Shown: positions 25,484 through 34,463 of the stretch, in pieces | Numbering within the stretch: the first letter of the stretch is position 1 | Layout: each line of letters begins with the position of its first letter | NCBI GenBank assembly: GCA_002492295.1 | Contig: DKYC01000056.1 | Coordinates: forward strand, 1 to 54,239 | From: Lachnospiraceae bacterium UBA7110 | Lineage (GTDB): Bacteria; Bacillota; Clostridia; Lachnospirales; Lachnospiraceae | Direction: 5' to 3' | DNA length: 54,239 nucleotides | Made by a program: the position numbers and the translations under genes | Notes under the pieces: generated by a model | What the model saw: only the letters and a program-made list of their open reading frames with translations | What the model was told of the DNA's origin: nothing | Databases searched by the model: none

Positions 25484-25954
25484 ATGGTGTGGAAGGTTCT
25501 TTTAATAATACTTGTTATTTTAATATTACTGCTTGTCGGCATGTATTTTCTTGGAAAAAAAATGCAGAAAAAGCAGGCCCAGCAGCAGGAAATGATTGAT
25601 GCCGCAAAGCAAAACGTTTCGATGCTGGTAATTGATAAAAAGAAAATGAAGCTAAGTGAAGCGGGGCTGCCCGCAGCCGTACTGGAACAGGCGCCTAAGT
25701 ACATGCGCCGCGCAAAGCTTCCGGTTGTCAAGGCGAAAATCGGTCCGCAGATTATGTCACTGATTTGCGACGCCGAAATTTTTGACAGTGTTCCCGTAAA
25801 GAAGGAAGTCAAAGCGACAGTGAGCGGTATCTACATCACGGATGTAAAGGGTATCCGCGGTTCCCTTGCCACTACATCCACGAAAAAGAAGAGCAAATTC
25901 AAGGCGTGGGTGTCAAAAATGCAGGAGAAGGCAGGAGCCAAGCCAATTAAATAA
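25484..25954 (+). CDS. Small single-span membrane protein of unknown function
   Basis: A 156-aa protein with one N-terminal membrane helix (about 3-25, WKVLLIILVILILLLVGMYF) and a basic cytosolic domain. The domain contains a short beta-rich part (KAKIGPQIMSLICDAEIFD) and a Lys/Ser/Thr-rich tail. The pattern is of a conserved clostridial protein I cannot name. GAAAGG lies about 11 bases before the ATG. It has its own promoter and is followed by a terminator hairpin, so it is monocistronic and is one of only two plus-strand genes here. A long antisense frame (25312-25812) is a shadow, judged by its composition and lack of a binding site. Confidence 0.8.
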   Translation: MVWKVLLIILVILILLLVGMYFLGKKMQKKQAQQQEMIDAAKQNVSMLVIDKKKMKLSEAGLPAAVLEQAPKYMRRAKLPVVKAKIGPQIMSLICDAEIFDSVPVKKEVKATVSGIYITDVKGIRGSLATTSTKKKSKFKAWVSKMQEKAGAKPIK

Positions 25955-25964
25955 AGAGAGAAGA

Positions 25965-25995
25965 AAAATGGCATTTCAAAGCGAAATGCCATTTT
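25965..25995. terminator. Bidirectional terminator
   Basis: A 13-bp perfect stem AAAATGGCATTTC / GAAATGCCATTTT with a 5-base loop separates the convergent small membrane-protein gene and the histidine phosphatase gene. A-runs and T-runs flank it so that it can end transcripts from both sides. Confidence 0.85.
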
Positions 25996-26006
25996 GTAAT
26001 AAAAAT

Positions 26007-26546
26007 TCAAAAGATATACTCCCGTACCTCACAATTGCGTATTCCAAACGCTGCATACTCTTCATTCGTCATATCATTAAAATAGGAATGCACTACCCTT
26101 GCAATACCATTATGCGCTACCAGCATATACGTCCGGTTATCGGATTTTGCCTTAACATCATCCAGCAGATTATAAATCCGCTGTGCCAAATGCAGCATTG
26201 TCTCGCCTCCGTCAAAGTGATTGACAAAGCTCTTTTTCATTTCCTGAAACTCTGCCCCATTCCTCGCCGTAGCTTCATACTTTCCAAAATTCTGTTCCAT
26301 AAGACGCACTTCCTCGTTGGCGGGAATACCTGTAATCCGTGAGACCTCAAGCGCCGTATCCTTTGCACGCATTAACGGGGAATACAGGATTTCATCAATC
26401 TGCAGCCCCTGCTCCAAAATCGTTTTTCCAAGCAGTCTTGCCTGCTCGCGTCCAAGCTCCGTAAGCGCGACATCCGTTGCGCCGCAGATTTTGTTTGCCA
26501 CATTCCAAACCGTTTGTCCATGTCTTGTAAAATATACGTGTGCCAT
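26007..26546 (-). CDS. Histidine phosphatase family protein
   Basis: A 179-aa cytosolic enzyme of the phosphoglycerate-mutase-like superfamily. The phosphate loop with the catalytic histidine is YFTRHGQTVWN at residues 5-15; the acid/base glutamate region is in ARNGAEFQEMKK, and the second histidine is in LVAHNGIARVV. Members range from sugar-phosphate phosphatases to CobC; substrate cannot be set from sequence. The ATG at 26546 is chosen because GAGGGGGAA precedes it; an upstream in-frame ATG has no such site. It lies 31 bases after the PTS IIC-like gene and is probably in its transcript. Confidence 0.9.
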   Translation of the reverse strand: MAHVYFTRHGQTVWNVANKICGATDVALTELGREQARLLGKTILEQGLQIDEILYSPLMRAKDTALEVSRITGIPANEEVRLMEQNFGKYEATARNGAEFQEMKKSFVNHFDGGETMLHLAQRIYNLLDDVKAKSDNRTYMLVAHNGIARVVHSYFNDMTNEEYAAFGIRNCEVREYIF

Positions 26547-26577
26547 CCGTTCCCCCTCTTTTAAATAACATCTGTTT

Positions 26578-27639
26578 CTATAAGTCAAGTTTCAAATCAT
26601 TTTCCTTAATCCAGCCAATTTTCCGGAACCCTGTTCCTATTACATACGTTATTATTGCCGGAAAGATAAAACTAACGCAAATTAACCCTGCCCAATCCCA
26701 AAAAGTAACACTTGTTTTTATTCCTGCTGCCATATCATTGAGCCATCCCGTATACACGCCAATCTGCCCGACAAGTCCGCAGGTTCCCATTCCGGACGCC
26801 ACCGCCGCGCCGTTCATTTTCAACTGAAAAACACAGGTTGCAATCGGTCCCACAATCGCGGACGCGATAATCGGCGGCAGCCAAATCCGCGGCTTTTTCA
26901 CGATATTCCCCATTTGAAGCATTGACGTGCCAATTCCCTGTGCAAAAAATCCGCCCCAACCGTTTTCCTTAAAGCTCATGACAGCAAAACCGACCATCTG
27001 TGTGCAGCATCCCGCAAGCGCCGCCCCGCCCGCAAGTCCTGTAAGGCTCAGCGCCGCACAGATTGCCGCGCTGCTAATCGGAAGCGTCAGCGCAATCCCC
27101 ACAATCACGGAAATTACCATTCCCATCAAAAACGGCTGTAACTCCGTTGCCCACATAATTGCCCTGCCGACCGCGCTTGCCGCCGCCCCAATGGCAGGTG
27201 CGCAAAGCATTGCAAGCAGTGCGCCCACAAGAATTGTAACAAGCGGCGTCACGATAATGTCAATTTTCGTCTCCTTAGAAACCGCCTTGCCAAACTCCGC
27301 GGCAATCACCGCAATAATCAGCACTGCAAGCGGACCGCCCGCCCCGCCAAGCGTATTTGCGGCATGTCCCACAGCCGCAAGCGAAAACAGCACCAGCGGC
27401 GGGCAATGCAGCGAGAACCCGATTGCAATTGCCATCGCCTCACCCGTGACAGCCTTTGCATAACCGCCGATTGTCACAAGCAGCTCAATCCCAAAACGCT
27501 CCCCGAGCGTCGAAATAATTGTTCCGATTAAAAGTGACGCAAAAAGTCCCTGGGCCATCGCCCCCAATGCGTCAATACCATACCGCTTTCCCGATATGAT
27601 AATGTCCTTGCGCTTTAAAAATTCCTTCAGTTTTTCCAT
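26578..27639 (-). CDS. PTS IIC-like membrane permease (PTS_EIIC_2 type)
   Basis: A 353-aa integral membrane protein with about 8-10 hydrophobic segments, rich in Gly/Ala. It resembles the PTS_EIIC_2 family, orphan IIC-like permeases without fused or adjacent IIA/IIB domains. No IIA or IIB gene is near, so sugar phosphorylation is unproven and the substrate is unknown. A sigma-A promoter with a palindrome at the start site precedes it, and the NiaR-type repressor gene lies 177 bases upstream, hinting at nicotinate-linked control. GGAGG lies just before the ATG. Confidence 0.75.
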   Translation of the reverse strand: MEKLKEFLKRKDIIISGKRYGIDALGAMAQGLFASLLIGTIISTLGERFGIELLVTIGGYAKAVTGEAMAIAIGFSLHCPPLVLFSLAAVGHAANTLGGAGGPLAVLIIAVIAAEFGKAVSKETKIDIIVTPLVTILVGALLAMLCAPAIGAAASAVGRAIMWATELQPFLMGMVISVIVGIALTLPISSAAICAALSLTGLAGGAALAGCCTQMVGFAVMSFKENGWGGFFAQGIGTSMLQMGNIVKKPRIWLPPIIASAIVGPIATCVFQLKMNGAAVASGMGTCGLVGQIGVYTGWLNDMAAGIKTSVTFWDWAGLICVSFIFPAIITYVIGTGFRKIGWIKENDLKLDL

Positions 27640-27681
27640 GTCAATCCTCCGTTATCATTGCTATCTGCCAATTGTATAGTC

Positions 27682-27697
27682 AGCTGTCTTGTCAGCT
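27682..27697. promoter_or_regulatory. 16-base inverted repeat at the permease start site
   Basis: AGCTG-TC-TT-GT-CAGCT lies directly downstream of the -10 element, where transcription should start, a classical repressor position. The core TGTCTTG resembles my recollection of NiaR operators, but I could not check the published consensus. Confidence 0.45.
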
Positions 27698-27703
27698 TTA
27701 AGC

Positions 27704-27732
27704 AGTATAGCACACGAATTTTTGCATTTCAA
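27704..27732 (-). promoter_or_regulatory. Promoter of the PTS IIC-like gene
   Basis: On the minus strand TTGAAA (27732-27727), a 17-base spacer ending in TGC, and TATACT (27709-27704): good -35 and extended -10 elements. Confidence 0.75.
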
Positions 27733-27816
27733 TGACTGTGGAAAATTTACACAAATTTCTACAAATATGCACAAAATAACCGTTATTCAAAAACAGTTAT
27801 TATCTATTTTTAATTC

Positions 27817-28335
27817 TCAGTTGAGGTATCCCTTTGCCGCCAACTGTTCCTCCACCCGCGTAAACACATCCTCACTTTCCGCCTCAAGCGTGTGGAAATG
27901 CGCACCGTTGGTCAGCGTCTTTAATGGCTGCGCCTCGCTTTTTTCTATTTTATCAATAAATTCATCAACGTCCGCACGGCTGCGCAAAAGCAAATCTACC
28001 GTAATCTGACCGTATACCTCATGCTCCACCACCACATCCAGCATACACGCACCGCAATCCACGATTGTATACAGCTCATCCTGCATCTGTTCGTCAGTAT
28101 GCTTTACAGATACCGTTCTGCGAAGCTTTTTTCCCTCGCCAAGCGGCTGATACAAAATATACCCCTTATTTGTGCTGAGAATGTTTTTATTGTATGCCCG
28201 CAAAAGCGCAATGTCCTGCACAATCACCTGCCTGCTCACCTTAAGTGTCTTTGCAAGCGCCGTTCCTGAAAGCGGCTCTGTAGTGCAGTTGAGCATCTCT
28301 ATTATTTTCTCCCTCCTGCTGTCGCCCTCCATCAT
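27817..28335 (-). CDS. niaR: NiaR-type transcriptional repressor (HTH plus 3H domain)
   Basis: A 172-aa cytosolic regulator. Residues 1-65 form a winged HTH (LSGTALAKTLKVSRQVIVQD). The C-terminal 3H domain carries histidines that bind metal in this family: VSVKHTD, VEHEVYGQI and NGAHFHTLEA. NiaR senses nicotinic acid and represses NAD synthesis and niacin uptake genes in Firmicutes (family knowledge). It follows uvrC by 70 bases and precedes the permease gene, whose promoter carries an inverted repeat at the start site. Database names for this family include NadR and YrxA, which should not be confused with enterobacterial NadR. Confidence 0.88.
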   Translation of the reverse strand: MMEGDSRREKIIEMLNCTTEPLSGTALAKTLKVSRQVIVQDIALLRAYNKNILSTNKGYILYQPLGEGKKLRRTVSVKHTDEQMQDELYTIVDCGACMLDVVVEHEVYGQITVDLLLRSRADVDEFIDKIEKSEAQPLKTLTNGAHFHTLEAESEDVFTRVEEQLAAKGYLN

Positions 28336-28405
28336 GGCTCACCCCCATTTCATTACAGCCTGCAGGTTTGTGGACATGCAAACTTGTACATAAAAAATTT
28401 ATCTT

Positions 28406-30292
28406 TCACGTTTCCTTCCGGAAAAAGTGATAAATCTCCTCCGCCACGTTCGCCGTAATTCCCGGCACCTGCGATATTTCGGAAGCATCTGCAGTGCGAA
28501 GCTCCTCAATCGATTTAAAATACTTCATCAGCGCCTTCCTGCGGCTCGGTCCCACACCCGGAATCTCGTCAAGAACCGAATGCACCTGCGCTTTGCTGCG
28601 AAGCGAACGGTGATACGTAATGGCAAACCGGTGCGCCTCGTCCTGTATGCGCGTAATCAGCTTAAAGCCCTCGCTGTTCCTGTCAATCGGCAGCTCAAGA
28701 TTGTTGAAATATAATCCCCTTGTGCGGTGATTGTCATCCTTCACCATGCCGCAAATCGGGATGTCAATCCCCAGCTCGCCAAGCACCTGTTTCGCTATGT
28801 TCACCTGTCCGCGTCCGCCGTCCATCAGCAGCAAATCGGGAAACTTCGTAAAACTGCCAAAGCTCTCGTCAAAACCGTTTTCATCGTCTCCCTTTTCTTT
28901 CCTGATTTCCTCGCGCTCCTCAAGTCCGTGCAAAAACCGCCTTGTCAGCACCTCGTGCATACATGCATAATCATCAGGACCTGCCACCGTTTTCATGCGG
29001 AACTTCCTGTAATCGCTGCGCTTTGGCTTCCCCTTTTCATACACTACCATCGAGCCGACATTCGCAAATCCGCTGGTATTGGAAATGTCAAACGCTTCCA
29101 TTCTCGTAAGCGGCGCAATCCCCAGAATCTCTTCAATCTCCTTAACCGCGCCGATTGTCCTGCCTTCCTCGCGCTTCATCCGCTCCCTGTCCTGGCTTAG
29201 CACAAGCTGCGCATTCCTTGCTGCTAAATCCACAAGCTTTTCCTTTGCGCCCTTAAGCGGTACCCTTAAATGCACCTTCGCGCCCTTTTTGTTCGTCAGC
29301 CACTGCTCCACAAGCGCCATATCCTCAATCGCCTGCTGGAGCATGATTTCACGCGGAATAAACGGCGTTCCCGCATAAAACTGCTTGACAAAGCTTGTTA
29401 ATATTTTGTCAGGCAAAGGCTCTTCTATTTGAGTCATATAAAAATGCTCTCTGCCAATCAGCTTTCCGTTCCTTAAAAAAAAGACCTGCACAACCGCCTC
29501 ATTGCCGTCGATTGCAAGCGCAATAATATCCTTATCCTCACCGATATTGTCCGACATCTTCTGCGTCTCGCTCACCTTTTTGACGCTCTCGATTAAATCG
29601 CGGTATTTAATAGCCTCCTCAAACTCCATGTTCTCAGAGGCTGTCTGCATTTTCTCTTTCAATTCCCTGATAACAGGCTGGTGCTTCCCGTTCAGAAAGT
29701 CAATCACCTGCCCGATTGTCGCCGCATAGTCCTCCTCGGAGACATATCCCTGGCACGGCGCGCTGCACTGCCCGATATGGTAATTCAGGCAGGGGCGCTC
29801 CTTCCCGATGTCACGCGGAAGCTTCCTGTTGCATGTCTTTAGCTTATACAGCCTATTAATCAAATCAATGCTTTCCTTCACACCGCCGTTGGTAAACGGC
29901 CCGAAGTATTTCGCCTTATCCTTCTTCATCTGGCGCACCATCAGCACGCGCGGATACGCCTCGCCAAGCGTCACCTTGATATAAGGATACGTCTTATCAT
30001 CCTTTAACAGCGTATTGTACTTCGGACTGTTCTCCTTGATTAAGTTATTCTCCAGCACAAGCGCCTCAAGCTCCGAGTCGGTCACAATATACTCAAACCG
30101 CGCAATCAGCGACACCATCTTGTCAATCTGCGGTCCCCTCCCGATATTTCCCTGGAAATAAGACCGCACACGATTGTGCAGATTGACCGCCTTTCCCACA
30201 TAGAGAATGGTGTCATCCGCATCGTGCATGATATATACCCCCGGTTTATTCGGAAGCTTTTTTAATTCCTCTTTTACATCAAAATCATCCAT
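28406..30292 (-). CDS. uvrC: Excinuclease ABC subunit C
   Basis: A 628-aa repair nuclease that cuts on both sides of a lesion after UvrAB loading. Domains: GIY-YIG nuclease (about 15-92, GVYIMHDADDTILYVGKAV), a four-Cys region (CNRKLPRD...CLNYHIGQCSAPC), the UVR motif binding UvrB (about 200-235), the RNase H-like nuclease (MEAFDISNTSGFANVGSMVV, LLMDGGRGQVNIAK) and tandem HhH at the C-terminus (LDEIPGVGPSRRKALMKYF). Length is normal. It overlaps the ftsH stop by 8 bases, so it depends on ftsH translation. Confidence 0.97.
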   Translation of the reverse strand: MDDFDVKEELKKLPNKPGVYIMHDADDTILYVGKAVNLHNRVRSYFQGNIGRGPQIDKMVSLIARFEYIVTDSELEALVLENNLIKENSPKYNTLLKDDKTYPYIKVTLGEAYPRVLMVRQMKKDKAKYFGPFTNGGVKESIDLINRLYKLKTCNRKLPRDIGKERPCLNYHIGQCSAPCQGYVSEEDYAATIGQVIDFLNGKHQPVIRELKEKMQTASENMEFEEAIKYRDLIESVKKVSETQKMSDNIGEDKDIIALAIDGNEAVVQVFFLRNGKLIGREHFYMTQIEEPLPDKILTSFVKQFYAGTPFIPREIMLQQAIEDMALVEQWLTNKKGAKVHLRVPLKGAKEKLVDLAARNAQLVLSQDRERMKREEGRTIGAVKEIEEILGIAPLTRMEAFDISNTSGFANVGSMVVYEKGKPKRSDYRKFRMKTVAGPDDYACMHEVLTRRFLHGLEEREEIRKEKGDDENGFDESFGSFTKFPDLLLMDGGRGQVNIAKQVLGELGIDIPICGMVKDDNHRTRGLYFNNLELPIDRNSEGFKLITRIQDEAHRFAITYHRSLRSKAQVHSVLDEIPGVGPSRRKALMKYFKSIEELRTADASEISQVPGITANVAEEIYHFFRKET

Positions 30293-32591
30293 TTACATTC
30301 CTGTCCCAAGCCGAGCCAAACCGTGATTTCTCACCACTCTCACCGTTTGTCTGATTCTTAACATCCTGCCCTTCTTTATCCTGCTGTTCCTGCGGGGCAT
30401 GTTCCCTGTCATTCTCCTGATACCCCGGAATCTGGAAAACAGGCTGCTGCGGTGCTAAATCCCGAAGCTCCTGCGGACTTGGCACCTTTACCTCGTTCTC
30501 CTGCACAGGCTGCGGCAGCTCAACCGCGTCTTTTGGCATATCTTTTGACGCGTTTAGTGACGCATCTTCCGGTTTATCCTTTTCTTCCTCCGCGTCCGGC
30601 GTTATGGCAGACTGTTCCTTTTCCGTGTTCTTTGCCGCCTTTTCTTCTGCATTCTCCGGCTTTTTCTCCTCCGGCTCCGGCAGTCCCTTCTCCTCGCGGT
30701 AAATCTTCATGAACTCCTTGCCTGTAATCGTTTCCTTCTCAATCAGGTACGCGGCAATCTTGTCCATAACGTCCTTATTGTCACGCAGCAGGGCAAGCGC
30801 CTCGTCATACGCTTCTTTCAGGATTTTCATAACCTCCGCGTCAATCTCCGCCGCCGTATTGTCTGCACAGTTCAGCGTACTGGTGCTGTCCAAATACTGG
30901 CTTTCCACCGTCGCAAGCCCCATCAGTCCGAACTTCTCGCTCATACCGTATCGAGTCACCATCGAACGCGCAATGTTGGTCGCCCGCTCAATATCGTTTG
31001 CCGCGCCTGTCGTCACCGTATCGAACATAATCTCCTCGGCCGCACGTCCGCCCAAAAGTCCGACAATCATGTCATGCAGCTCCGCCTTGGAATTGAGATA
31101 CTTTTCATCCTCCGGCACATGCATAACATAACCGAGTGCTCCCATCGTACGGGGCACAATCGTAATCTTCTGCACGGGCTCTGAGTTCTTTTGCAACGCG
31201 CTAATCAGCGCATGACCTACCTCATGGTACGATACAATCTTGCGCTCTTCCTTGCTCATAATGCGGTCCTTCTTCTCCTTGCCCACAAGCACGACTTCCA
31301 CCGCATTAAACAAATCCTTCTGGCTGACAAACTCCCGGCCTTCCTTGACGGCATTGATTGCCGCCTCGTTAATCATATTTGCAAGGTCCGCGCCGACCGC
31401 GCCGCTTGTCGCAAGCGCGATTGCGTCCAAATCAACCGTCTCGTCCATCAGCACATCCTTTGCGTGCACCTTTAAAATATTGACACGCCCCTTTAAATCG
31501 GGCTTATCTACGATAATCCGCCTGTCAAAACGTCCCGGACGAAGCAACGCCTTGTCCAAAATTTCCGGGCGGTTCGTTGCCGCTAATATAATAATTCCTT
31601 TCTTGCCGTCAAAACCGTCCATCTCTGACAGCAGCTGGTTTAATGTCTGCTCACGCTCCTCGTTTCCGCCACCGTATTTTGAATCACGGCTTCTTCCGAT
31701 AGCGTCAATCTCGTCGATAAAAACAATACACGGCGCATTTTTTTCCGCCTCTTTAAACAAGTCCCTCACACGCGACGCACCCACGCCCACATAAAGCTCG
31801 ATAAAATCCGAACCTGCCAGCGAGAAAAACGGCACGTGTGCCTCACCTGCAACCGCCTTTGCAAGCATTGTCTTACCCGTTCCGGGAGGCCCTACAAGAA
31901 GCGCGCCCTTTGGCAGCTTTGCACCGATTTTGGCGTATTTCCCGGGATTATGCAGAAAATCCACGACTTCCTGCAAAGACTCCTTCGCCTCGTCCTCTCC
32001 CGCAACATCGCGAAACGTAATCCCCGTTTCCTTCTGCACATACACCTTCGCGTTGCTTTTTCCCATGCTGAACGCGCCACCGCCGCCGGAAACCTTGCGG
32101 AAAATCATACTCAAAAATCCCCACATCATCAATGCAAGGACTGCATAATATAATAAGGAAATGATAATGCCTGAACGGTCCGGAAGCGTTCCCTTAACCT
32201 CAACGCCCGCATCCAAGAGACGTTTCGTCAGTGTATCGTCGTCCTCCACCTTTCCCGTCACATACGTTATCGTCGGCTGGTAGTACGATAACAGCTTATC
32301 GCTCGACTCCTTTACCTTTGGCGTAATCACGATTTGCCCCGTCTCGATTTTCACACTCTCAACCGAACCCGCGTCAACCAACTTAATAAATTCATTATAG
32401 GTGATTTCCCTGTTGGTAGCACCTGTCACGACTTTTGTCAGATAGCTTACGAAAAACAGGGAAAGCACTGCTGCCACAAGCATAATGATGATGCTCTGCT
32501 TTCTCGGATCCTTTCCGTCGTTTCCTCCGCCGCCGTTTCCGCTGCCATGACCGCCATTGTTGTCATGATTGTTAAACTGATTATTGTCCAT
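30285..32591 (-). CDS. ftsH: ATP-dependent zinc metalloprotease FtsH with a long C-terminal tail
   Basis: A 768-aa membrane AAA+ protease. A Gly/Asn-rich N-terminus (1-30) precedes two membrane helices (about 33-55 and 142-164) flanking the external domain. The AAA module has Walker A GPPGTGKT (234-241), Walker B with FIDEIDAIGR, and the second region of homology. The zinc site is HEVGH at 456-460. After the protease domain an extra tail of about 130 residues (about 638-768) is rich in Glu, Lys, Pro, Asn and Gln and has no recognisable fold; FtsH is usually 600-660 aa. It heads a transcript with uvrC and perhaps niaR. The ribosome binding site is weak. Confidence 0.96.
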   Translation of the reverse strand: MDNNQFNNHDNNGGHGSGNGGGGNDGKDPRKQSIIIMLVAAVLSLFFVSYLTKVVTGATNREITYNEFIKLVDAGSVESVKIETGQIVITPKVKESSDKLLSYYQPTITYVTGKVEDDDTLTKRLLDAGVEVKGTLPDRSGIIISLLYYAVLALMMWGFLSMIFRKVSGGGGAFSMGKSNAKVYVQKETGITFRDVAGEDEAKESLQEVVDFLHNPGKYAKIGAKLPKGALLVGPPGTGKTMLAKAVAGEAHVPFFSLAGSDFIELYVGVGASRVRDLFKEAEKNAPCIVFIDEIDAIGRSRDSKYGGGNEEREQTLNQLLSEMDGFDGKKGIIILAATNRPEILDKALLRPGRFDRRIIVDKPDLKGRVNILKVHAKDVLMDETVDLDAIALATSGAVGADLANMINEAAINAVKEGREFVSQKDLFNAVEVVLVGKEKKDRIMSKEERKIVSYHEVGHALISALQKNSEPVQKITIVPRTMGALGYVMHVPEDEKYLNSKAELHDMIVGLLGGRAAEEIMFDTVTTGAANDIERATNIARSMVTRYGMSEKFGLMGLATVESQYLDSTSTLNCADNTAAEIDAEVMKILKEAYDEALALLRDNKDVMDKIAAYLIEKETITGKEFMKIYREEKGLPEPEEKKPENAEEKAAKNTEKEQSAITPDAEEEKDKPEDASLNASKDMPKDAVELPQPVQENEVKVPSPQELRDLAPQQPVFQIPGYQENDREHAPQEQQDKEGQDVKNQTNGESGEKSRFGSAWDRNVNG

Positions 32592-32672
32592 GATTTATTG
32601 AAAACCCTTTTGTTACTGTCGCGTTACTGCTTACTGCGTTCCAGTAATCCCTTTCTTTATTGCTTACTCATA

Positions 32673-32701
32673 TTGAATATTTTTAACAAATCAAGTATAA
32701 T
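32673..32701 (+). promoter_or_regulatory. pyrG promoter
   Basis: TTGAAT (32673-32678), a 17-base spacer and TATAAT (32696-32701) on the plus strand. Transcription would begin near 32708, leaving a leader of about 77 bases. The start region lacks the GGG run used in Bacillus-type reiterative control of pyrG. Confidence 0.75.
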
Positions 32702-32728
32702 TATAAAGATAATCCATTTATAAATCAA
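32700..32728 (-). promoter_or_regulatory. ftsH promoter, overlapping that of pyrG
   Basis: On the minus strand TTGATT (32728-32723), 17 bases and TATAAT (32705-32700). Its -10 shares two base pairs with the -10 of the divergent pyrG promoter. Confidence 0.75.
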
Positions 32729-32784
32729 TAATTTCTTTATGAAATAAAACTAAAATAATGAAAACGAAAGGAATATGTGTTATT

Positions 32785-34392
32785 ATGCCCGTTAAGTATG
32801 TATTTGTAACCGGCGGCGTCGTTTCAGGACTCGGAAAGGGAATTACAGCCGCATCGCTCGGCCGGCTTTTAAAAGCAAGGGGCTACAAAGTCACAATGCA
32901 AAAGTTCGATCCATATATCAATATTGATCCCGGCACCATGAACCCAATCCAGCACGGCGAAGTATTTGTCACGGACGACGGTGCGGAAACCGACCTTGAT
33001 TTAGGCCACTATGAGCGTTTTATTGACGAAAGTCTTGACAAAAACTCCAACGTCACCACCGGAAAAGTATATTGGAGCGTCCTCCAAAAAGAACGGCGCG
33101 GCGATTACGGAGGCGGGACGGTTCAGGTAATCCCCCACATCACGAACGAAATCAAGAGCCGCTTTTACCGGAATTTCACTGACCCCGACATGCGCATTGC
33201 CATCATTGAGGTCGGCGGCACGGTCGGCGATATCGAAAGCCAGCCGTTTTTGGAATCCATCCGTCAGTTTCAGCACGAAGTCGGACACGAAAACGCAATT
33301 TTAATCCATGTGACGCTCATTCCTTATCTAAGCGCCTCACAGGAAATGAAAACAAAACCGACGCAGGCAAGCGTCAAGGAGCTGCAGGGAATGGGCATCC
33401 AGCCCGACATCATCGTATGCCGGAGCGAACATGCACTCGATCATGGCATTAAGGATAAAATCGCTCTGTTCTGTAATGTTCCTGCCTCCCACGTACTGCA
33501 AAACCTCGACGTGGAATACCTCTATGAAGCGCCGCTTGCAATGGAACGGGAACATTTGGCGGAGGTTGCCTGTGAATGTCTTCATTTAAAGTGCCCCGAA
33601 CCCGATTTGGAGGAATGGGCAAAAATGGTGGACAATCTCAAGTCCCCCACACAGGAAGTCAATATCGCACTTGTCGGAAAATACACACAGCTCCATGACG
33701 CCTACATCAGCGTGGTGGAAGCATTAAAGCACGGCGGCATTCCGCAGCACGCCACAGTCAATATCAAGTGGGTGGATTCCGAGCAGGTAAACGCGGAAAA
33801 TGTGGCTGATATTTTAAGCGACGTTGACGGCGTACTTGTCCCCGGCGGTTTTGGCGACAGGGGAATTGAAGGGATGATTGACGCAATCCATTACGCAAGG
33901 GAACATAATATTCCGTTTCTCGGACTCTGCCTTGGAATGCAGTTATCGATTGTGGAGTATGTCAGAAACGTAGTCGGATACAACGACGCACATAGCATTG
34001 AGCTTGATCCCAACACAATCCATCCCGTTATCGCGCTGATGCCGGATCAGAATGGGGTGGAGGATATCGGCGGTACATTAAGACTTGGTTCGTATGAATG
34101 CCATCTTGATACGTCGTCAAAGGCGTACAGGCTTTACGGCAGCGAGGTTATCCATGAGCGCCACAGACACCGTTATGAAGTGAACAACGATTACCGGAAC
34201 GTGCTCTCGGAAAAAGGAATGCTGCTGTCGGGACTTTCTCCTGACGGACGGATTGTGGAAATGATTGAAATTCCCGCGCACCCGTTCTTCCTCGCAACGC
34301 AGGCACACCCGGAATTAAAGAGCCGGCCGAACAGACCGCATCCGTTGTTTAAAGGGCTTGTGGAAGCGGCAATTGCTTATAAAAATAAATAA
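32785..34392 (+). CDS. pyrG: CTP synthase
   Basis: A 535-aa enzyme aminating UTP to CTP with glutamine. The N-terminal amidoligase domain begins KYVFVTGGVVSGLGKGITAA. The C-terminal class I glutamine amidotransferase (about 290-535) has the nucleophile in GLCLGMQLSIVEY and the His-Glu pair near AHPELKSRP. I chose the ATG at 32785, giving the conserved start MPVKYVFVTGG; an in-frame ATG at 32758 lacks a ribosome binding site, while AAAGGA lies about 12 bases before the chosen one. It is divergent from ftsH with overlapping promoters and ends at a terminator hairpin, so it is monocistronic. Confidence 0.96.
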   Translation: MPVKYVFVTGGVVSGLGKGITAASLGRLLKARGYKVTMQKFDPYINIDPGTMNPIQHGEVFVTDDGAETDLDLGHYERFIDESLDKNSNVTTGKVYWSVLQKERRGDYGGGTVQVIPHITNEIKSRFYRNFTDPDMRIAIIEVGGTVGDIESQPFLESIRQFQHEVGHENAILIHVTLIPYLSASQEMKTKPTQASVKELQGMGIQPDIIVCRSEHALDHGIKDKIALFCNVPASHVLQNLDVEYLYEAPLAMEREHLAEVACECLHLKCPEPDLEEWAKMVDNLKSPTQEVNIALVGKYTQLHDAYISVVEALKHGGIPQHATVNIKWVDSEQVNAENVADILSDVDGVLVPGGFGDRGIEGMIDAIHYAREHNIPFLGLCLGMQLSIVEYVRNVVGYNDAHSIELDPNTIHPVIALMPDQNGVEDIGGTLRLGSYECHLDTSSKAYRLYGSEVIHERHRHRYEVNNDYRNVLSEKGMLLSGLSPDGRIVEMIEIPAHPFFLATQAHPELKSRPNRPHPLFKGLVEAAIAYKNK

Positions 34393-34416
34393 AATTTTAA
34401 GAAATAATAACAGCAG

Positions 34417-34456
34417 ACAATGCTAAGCCATTACAAACGTATTGACTTAGCATTGT
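34417..34456. terminator. Terminator between pyrG and the polyferredoxin gene
   Basis: An 11-bp stem ACAATGCTAAG / CTTAGCATTGT with an 18-base loop, followed by TTTATATTT on the plus strand. It separates convergent genes and probably serves both; the large loop lowers certainty. Confidence 0.7.
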
Positions 34457-34463
34457 TTATATT

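Noticed and set aside
25312..25812. 166-codon minus-strand frame across the small membrane-protein gene
   Set aside because: Overlaps the promoter region and start of the FKBP lipoprotein gene, lacks a ribosome binding site, and the plus-strand gene has promoter, start and terminator in the right order.
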